This document shows positions 23,630 through 27,812 of a stretch of DNA of 27,812 nucleotides, in pieces. The stretch lies in the NCBI GenBank assembly GCA_937873665.1, contig CALMYW010000137.1:1-27812 (forward strand). The letters run 5' to 3'. The stretch's first letter is position 1; every line of letters begins with the position of its first letter. The notes beneath the pieces were generated by a model, which did not search any database, had not been told where the DNA came from, and saw only the letters and a program-made list of their open reading frames with translations. A program made the translations under genes and the position numbers. This stretch comes from an uncultured Sphingorhabdus sp. (lineage in GTDB: Bacteria > Pseudomonadota > Alphaproteobacteria > Sphingomonadales > Sphingomonadaceae).

Positions 23630-24583
23630 ATGCCCCTGTTTCTGATCAAGCGCCTGCTCACGTTGATCGCCACCTTGCTGGCGGCTTCCGTGGTCGTTTT
23701 CTGGGTGCTGGAGATCCTGCCCGGCAATGCGGCGCAGATCCTGATGGGGCCGGACGCATCGCCCGAGGCGGTTCAGGCGCTGGCCCAGAAGCTCGGTCTG
23801 GACCAGCCCCCGTTTCAGCGTTACTTCACCTGGGTCACCGGCATGCTGGGCGGCGACCTGGGCAACAGCTATGTCTACAGCACCCCGGTGCATGAACTGG
23901 TGCTCGAGCGCCTGACACTGACCGTCCCGCTGGCGGTGATGGCCATGATCCTGACCACCGCGCTCGCGCTGGTGGTTGGCGTGTATGCGGCGTCTCATCA
24001 CAACCGACCCGGCGACGTCGGGCTGATGGCGGCCACCCAGGTCGGCGTGGCCATTCCCAACTTCTGGTTCGCGATCCTGTTGATCCTGCTGTTCGCGGTG
24101 CACCTGAACTGGTTTTCTGCCGGTGGCTTCCCCGGATGGGAAGACGAAGGATGGCTGGGCGGGTTCAAGGCGCTGCTGCTGCCCGCTGTGTCGCTGGCGG
24201 TGGTCCAGGCCGCCATCCTGGCGCGCATCACCCGCTCGTCGGTGCTGGAGGTCATGCGCGAGGACTACGTGCGCACCGCGCGCGCCAAGGGTGTGTCGCG
24301 GCGCGCCACGCTGTGGCGCCACGTGCTGCGCAACGCGCTGATCCCCGTGGTCACCGTCATGGGCCTGCAGTTTGCCAACCTGCTGGCCGGCACCATCGTG
24401 GTGGAAAACGTCTTTTACCTCCCGGGCCTCGGACGCCTGATCTTCCAGTCCATTGCGAACCGTGACCTGATCGTGGTACGCAACTGCGTGATGCTGCTGG
24501 CGGCCATGGTGGTGATCGTCAACTTCGTTGTCGACCTGCTGTACGCGGTGATCGACCCCAGGGTCAAGGCAAGCGACATATGA
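23630..24583 (+). CDS. Peptide ABC transporter permease (DppB/OppB type)
   Basis: A 317-aa inner-membrane permease with an N-terminal helix (LIKRLLTLIATLLAASVVVFW), the periplasmic LPGNAAQILMG motif, five further helices and the EAA loop ending in RTARAKGVSRRATLWRHVLRNALIPVV, which docks the ATPases. ATG at 23630 gives the usual N-terminus; an in-frame TTG at 23612 exists, and no strong ribosome-binding site is seen for either. It is the first gene of a five-gene cluster. The 228 bp before it holds a GAGCCCGGGCTC palindrome (23515-23526) but no clear promoter. Confidence 0.93.
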   Translation: MPLFLIKRLLTLIATLLAASVVVFWVLEILPGNAAQILMGPDASPEAVQALAQKLGLDQPPFQRYFTWVTGMLGGDLGNSYVYSTPVHELVLERLTLTVPLAVMAMILTTALALVVGVYAASHHNRPGDVGLMAATQVGVAIPNFWFAILLILLFAVHLNWFSAGGFPGWEDEGWLGGFKALLLPAVSLAVVQAAILARITRSSVLEVMREDYVRTARAKGVSRRATLWRHVLRNALIPVVTVMGLQFANLLAGTIVVENVFYLPGLGRLIFQSIANRDLIVVRNCVMLLAAMVVIVNFVVDLLYAVIDPRVKASDI

Positions 24584-24599
24584 CACCGGAGCTCCCTTC

Positions 24600-25478
24600 T
24601 TGAGCACCGCCGCAGCCTCTTCGCCGATCACGCCCGGATCCTGGGGCGCGTTCATGCATCGCGCGGCGCGCCATCCGAGCTTCGTGATCGGCGGTGTGCT
24701 CACGCTGCTGCTGGTGGGTGCGGCCATGCTGTCCCTGTTCTGGACGCCCTGGTCACCCTACGAGATGAACCTCGCGGGCAAGTTGCAGCCGCCCTCGGCC
24801 ACCCACTGGCTGGGCACCGATCCGTTCGGCCGCGACGTGGCCTCGCTGCTGCTGGTCGGTGCGCGCAACTCCATCCTGGTGGGGGTCATCGCGGTGGGCA
24901 TCGGACTGGGCATCGGCGGCACACTCGGCTTGCTGGCGTCAGCGCGACGCGGCTGGGTTGAAGAAGTGATCATGCGGCTCGCCGATTTCACCTTTGCCTT
25001 TCCGGCGATCCTGTCGGCCATCATGATGACGGCCGTGTTCGGCGCCGGCATCGTCAACTCCATCATTGCGATCGGCATCTTCAACATTCCCACCTTCGCG
25101 CGGGTCACGCGCGCCTCGGCCAACGCGATCGCCTCGCGCGACTTCATCCTCGCGGCCCGGGCCTGTGGCAAGGGGCCTTGGCGCATCACGGTCGAGCACG
25201 TGCTGCCCAACATCGCCTCGGTGCTGATCGTGCAGGCGACGATCCAGTTCGCGATCGCGATCCTGGCCGAGGCCGCCCTGTCCTACCTGGGGTTGGGCAC
25301 CCAGCCCCCGCAACCGTCGTGGGGCCGCATGCTCAGTGAGGCGCAGACGCTGCTGTTCCAGAGCCCGATGCTGGCGGTCTACCCGGGCGTGGCCATCGCC
25401 CTGGCCGTGCTGGGCCTGAACCTGCTCGGCGACGGGTTGCGCGATCTGCTGGATCCGCGACTGACCCGCAAGCGGTGA
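24600..25478 (+). CDS. Peptide ABC transporter permease (DppC/OppC type)
   Basis: A 292-aa second permease. Residues ~28-50 form the first helix, followed by the family motif HWLGTDPFGRDVASLLLVGARNSILVG, and the EAA loop ILAARACGKGPWRITVEHVLPNIASVLIV. A TTG start at 24600 is used; CGGAG lies 8 nt upstream. An ATG at 24654 would drop the hydrophilic N-terminus. It forms a heterodimeric channel with the preceding permease, 16 nt upstream. Confidence 0.92.
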   Translation: MSTAAASSPITPGSWGAFMHRAARHPSFVIGGVLTLLLVGAAMLSLFWTPWSPYEMNLAGKLQPPSATHWLGTDPFGRDVASLLLVGARNSILVGVIAVGIGLGIGGTLGLLASARRGWVEEVIMRLADFTFAFPAILSAIMMTAVFGAGIVNSIIAIGIFNIPTFARVTRASANAIASRDFILAARACGKGPWRITVEHVLPNIASVLIVQATIQFAIAILAEAALSYLGLGTQPPQPSWGRMLSEAQTLLFQSPMLAVYPGVAIALAVLGLNLLGDGLRDLLDPRLTRKR

Positions 25479-25482
25479 ACCG

Positions 25483-26481
25483 ATGAGCGACGACACCCTC
25501 CTCCTGGAAGCCACCGACCTGCGCCTGCGCCTGCGCACCCATGCTGGCGCGGTCGATGCGGTCCGCGGTGTGAGCTTCAAACTGCGCCGTGGTGAGACAT
25601 TGGGCCTGGTCGGTGAATCGGGGTGCGGTAAATCGCTCACGGCCATGACGCTGATGGGGCTGCAGCCCGAGGGCGCCACGGTGTCGGGCAGCCTGCGGTT
25701 TCATGGCGAGGAACTGATCGGGCAGAGCGAGGCGCGCTGGTGCGCGCTGCGCGGTGACCGCATCGCCATGGTGTTCCAGGAGCCCATGTCGGCCCTCAAT
25801 CCGGTGCACACCATCGGCCACCAGGTCGCCGAGCCTTTGCGCCTGCACCGGGGCCTGTCGGCGGCGGCCGCGCGCCAGGAGGCGGTGGCCCTGCTCGACC
25901 GGGTCGGCATCGCCGACGCTTCGCGGCGCTTCGACGCCTGGCCGCACCAGTTCTCGGGTGGACAGCGTCAGCGCATCACGATCGCGATGGCGCTGGCCTG
26001 CGGTCCCGACCTGCTGATCGCCGACGAACCCACCACCGCGCTGGACGTGACCATCGCCGGGCAGATCCTGCAACTGATCCGCGACCTGGTTCGCGAGCGC
26101 TCCATGGGCCTGATCCTGATTTCGCACGACCTCGGCGTCATTGCGCAGAACGTCAGCCGCATGATGGTGATGTACGGCGGCATGGTGGTGGAAAGCGGCC
26201 CCACGCGCGAGGTGTTCACGCGCCGCGCCCACCCGTACACGCAGGGACTTTTCGGTTCCCGGCCCCAGTTGGGCATGGCCGCGCACCAGGGCGGTGGCCG
26301 CCGTGCGCGGCTGGCGGCGATTCCCGGCAACGTGCCCGAATTGCGCCACATGCCGGCGGGCTGTCCGTTTGCGGGGCGCTGTCCCGTGGCCCAGCCCACC
26401 TGCGGTGACCAGAAGCCGGCCGACGTCCGTGTCGCACCCGATCACCACGCGCGCTGCGTCCGCCTGGAGGCTGTTGCATGA
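25483..26481 (+). CDS. Peptide ABC transporter ATPase (DppD/OppD type)
   Basis: A 332-aa ATPase with Walker [10 protein letters not shown]-loop [10 protein letters not shown], signature [15 protein letters not shown], Walker [13 protein letters not shown] and switch His in LISHDLG. The C-terminal oligopeptide-transporter extension includes the Cys motif [14 protein letters not shown], which in related proteins can bind an iron-sulfur cluster. It starts 4 nt after the permease stop and overlaps the next ATPase as ATGA. Confidence 0.95.
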   Translation: MSDDTLLLEATDLRLRLRTHAGAVDAVRGVSFKLRRGETLGLVGESGCGKSLTAMTLMGLQPEGATVSGSLRFHGEELIGQSEARWCALRGDRIAMVFQEPMSALNPVHTIGHQVAEPLRLHRGLSAAAARQEAVALLDRVGIADASRRFDAWPHQFSGGQRQRITIAMALACGPDLLIADEPTTALDVTIAGQILQLIRDLVRERSMGLILISHDLGVIAQNVSRMMVMYGGMVVESGPTREVFTRRAHPYTQGLFGSRPQLGMAAHQGGGRRARLAAIPGNVPELRHMPAGCPFAGRCPVAQPTCGDQKPADVRVAPDHHARCVRLEAVA

Positions 26482-27368
26482 GCGCCGCCGGGCCGACCCA
26501 AGGCGCGAAGGCCCCCTCGGGGGGCAGCGAACCACGCCCAGCGGGAAGCGTGGGGGTTGCGCCCCACCCACAGGCCTTGCTCGACGTGAAGGACCTCGTC
26601 AAACACTTCATCCTGCCACGCGAGAGCCTGTTCGGGCCGCGCCGGGTCCTGGAGGCCTTGCGGGGCGTCAGCCTGAGCGTGCACACCGGTCGCAGCTTCG
26701 GCATCGTAGGGGAATCCGGCTCCGGCAAGTCCACGCTCGCGCGATGCGTGATGGCATTGGACACGCCAACCAGCGGCAACGTCACGCTCGAAGGACGGGA
26801 CCTACATGCCCTGAATGGCGACGCGCTGCGCGCGGCGCGGCGCGACTTCCAGATGGTCTTTCAGGACCCATTCGGCTCGCTGGACCCTCGCCAGACCGTT
26901 GCCCGCATCGTGGCCGAGCCGTTGGCGGCGCTGGCATCGCCACACACGCCCTCGCGCGCCGAACAGCGCGAACGCGTGTCCCAGGCGCTCCAAGCCGTGG
27001 GCCTGCGCCAGACCGACCTCGACAAGTTTCCGCACGAGTTCTCCGGTGGCCAGCGCCAGCGCATCGCGATTGCCCGCGCTCTGATCACGCGACCCAAACT
27101 CATCGTCGCGGACGAGCCCGTCAGCGCGCTCGACGTCTCGGTCCAGGCGCAGGTGCTCAACCTGATGATGGATTTGCAGGAGCAATTTGGCGTCACCTAC
27201 CTGCTGATCAGCCACGACCTGGCGGTGGTGCAGCACCTGTGCGATGACGTCGCCGTCATGCAAGGCGGGCAGATCGTGGAGAGGGGATCGCCGCAGACGC
27301 TGTTCACGCACCCGGTGCATCCGTACACGCGAAAACTGGTGGACGCCGTGCCCCGGGTTTCCTTCTGA
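26478..27368 (+). CDS. Peptide ABC transporter ATPase (DppF/OppF type)
   Basis: The 296-aa partner ATPase: Walker A GESGSGKS, Q-loop FQDPFGSLDPRQ, signature [15 protein letters not shown], Walker B LIVADEPVSALD and switch His LLISHDLAVV. The C-terminus ends soon after the HPVHPYTRKLVDAVP motif, so the Cys-rich extension of its partner is absent. The N-terminus is about 25 residues longer than needed: residues ~8-29 (GAKAPSGGSEPRPAGSVGV) are encoded by a palindromic repeat inserted in frame. ATG at 26478 overlaps the preceding stop. Confidence 0.94.
   Translation: MSAAGPTQGAKAPSGGSEPRPAGSVGVAPHPQALLDVKDLVKHFILPRESLFGPRRVLEALRGVSLSVHTGRSFGIVGESGSGKSTLARCVMALDTPTSGNVTLEGRDLHALNGDALRAARRDFQMVFQDPFGSLDPRQTVARIVAEPLAALASPHTPSRAEQRERVSQALQAVGLRQTDLDKFPHEFSGGQRQRIAIARALITRPKLIVADEPVSALDVSVQAQVLNLMMDLQEQFGVTYLLISHDLAVVQHLCDDVAVMQGGQIVERGSPQTLFTHPVHPYTRKLVDAVPRVSF
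26501..26563 (+). repeat. REP-like palindromic repeat inside the ATPase gene
   Basis: This ~63-bp unit contains three nested dyads: CCCCC/GGGGG at 26512-26524, CACGC/GCGTG at 26533-26552, and an outer GGCGC (26502-26506) against GCGCC (26559-26563) with CCCCC/GGGGG inside it. From general knowledge I recall similar CCCCTCGGGGG-plus-GCGTGGGGG units scattered through Comamonadaceae intergenic DNA. Here it is translated. Confidence 0.65.
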
Positions 27369-27420
27369 GTCCAGCCCTTTCATTTCAGCGCTAATATGCG
27401 CGCTTTGCAGGAGAAGCCCC

Positions 27421-27812
27421 ATGAAACGCCGTGAATTCGCCATCAATTCCGTCGCAGCCGCCTCCCTGGCGAGTCTGCCCTTCGCCGCGCTGGCCCAAAA
27501 GCGCAAGGACGCCGTGGTCATGGGCATGACCCTGGAGCCGCCGGGTCTGGACCCGACCGCGGGCGCAGCCTCGGCGATCGCCGAAATCGTCCTGTACAAC
27601 ATCTTCGAGACGCTCACCAAGATCAACGCCGACGGCACCGTGTCGCCGTTGCTGGCCGAAAGCTGGGAGATCTCGCCCGACCTCAAGACCTACACCTTCA
27701 AGCTGCGCAAGGGCGTGAAGTTCCAGAACGGCGAACCGTTCAACGCCAATGCGGTGAAGTTCTCGTTCGAGCGCGCCGCCGCCGAAAAGAGCACCAACAA
27801 GGACAAGCGCAC
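27421..27812 (+). CDS. Peptide ABC transporter substrate-binding protein (5' part, cut by window)
   Basis: The first 130 residues of a family 5 solute-binding protein. A signal peptide begins MKRREFAINS (Arg-Arg-x-Phe, possibly Tat-type) and is likely cleaved after ALA. The mature part shows the expected GMTLEPPGLDPTAGA opening, ETLTKINADGTVSPLLAESWEIS and YTFKLRKGVKFQNGEPFNANAVKFSFERA. A good ribosome-binding site (CAGGAGAA) lies 5 bases before the ATG. It follows the ATPase by 52 nt and would deliver peptides to the permease. The 3' end is beyond the window. Confidence 0.95.
   Translation, partial: MKRREFAINSVAAASLASLPFAALAQKRKDAVVMGMTLEPPGLDPTAGAASAIAEIVLYNIFETLTKINADGTVSPLLAESWEISPDLKTYTFKLRKGVKFQNGEPFNANAVKFSFERAAAEKSTNKDKR

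Overview
The window reads as a chromosomal segment of a betaproteobacterium (Burkholderiales, most likely Comamonadaceae). This rests on the protein sequences (HrcA, NadK, RecN, RapZ, MutY, TPR protein, LolB, IspE, Prs, L25), on the housekeeping gene order, and on a CCCCCTCGGGGGG-type palindromic repeat that I associate with that family. The taxonomic call is an inference; no database was searched.

Positions 1-1503 are the end of an integrated element: a complete tyrosine recombinase gene, then about 255 bp of non-coding DNA, then the 5' half of a tRNA gene with a CAT anticodon, broken off just after the anticodon loop. hrcA follows (1544-2548, minus strand).

Positions ~2558-9981 are a compact, apparently complete filamentous (inovirus) prophage of ~7.4 kb lying between hrcA and nadK. 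On the minus strand, from its right end, it encodes a small membrane protein, an uncharacterised PPC-motif protein, a 58-aa protein, a rolling-circle replication initiator, an ssDNA-binding-type protein, a zinc-ribbon protein, the major coat protein, a minor coat protein, a TspB/pIII-like adsorption protein, a DUF2523/pVI-like protein, Zot (pI assembly ATPase), a small membrane protein and a serine recombinase that is probably the integrase. A divergent repressor gene lies at the right end, with two matching operators over an overlapping pair of opposed promoters. No secretin gene is present, so phage export would need a host secretin. The insertion is unusually tight: the phage recombinase stops 9 nt before hrcA on the same strand, and the phage repressor stops 15 nt before nadK on the same strand. 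Both host genes may therefore be read from phage promoters.

Positions 9997-13444 are a nadK-recN-rapZ operon. Facing it on the minus strand is a mutM - dynamin-like GTPase - mutY operon (17351 to 13383), which places two 8-oxoguanine repair glycosylases on either side of a membrane-remodelling-type GTPase. From 17392 the plus strand carries a TPR protein, lolB, ispE, tRNA-Gln(TTG), prs, rplY and pth, with rho-independent terminators after prs and after rplY. A YfhL-type ferredoxin gene lies on the minus strand (23135-23401). The right end (23630-27812) is a peptide ABC transporter operon: two permeases, two ATPases (the second carrying an in-frame palindromic repeat in its N-terminus) and a substrate-binding protein cut by the window edge.
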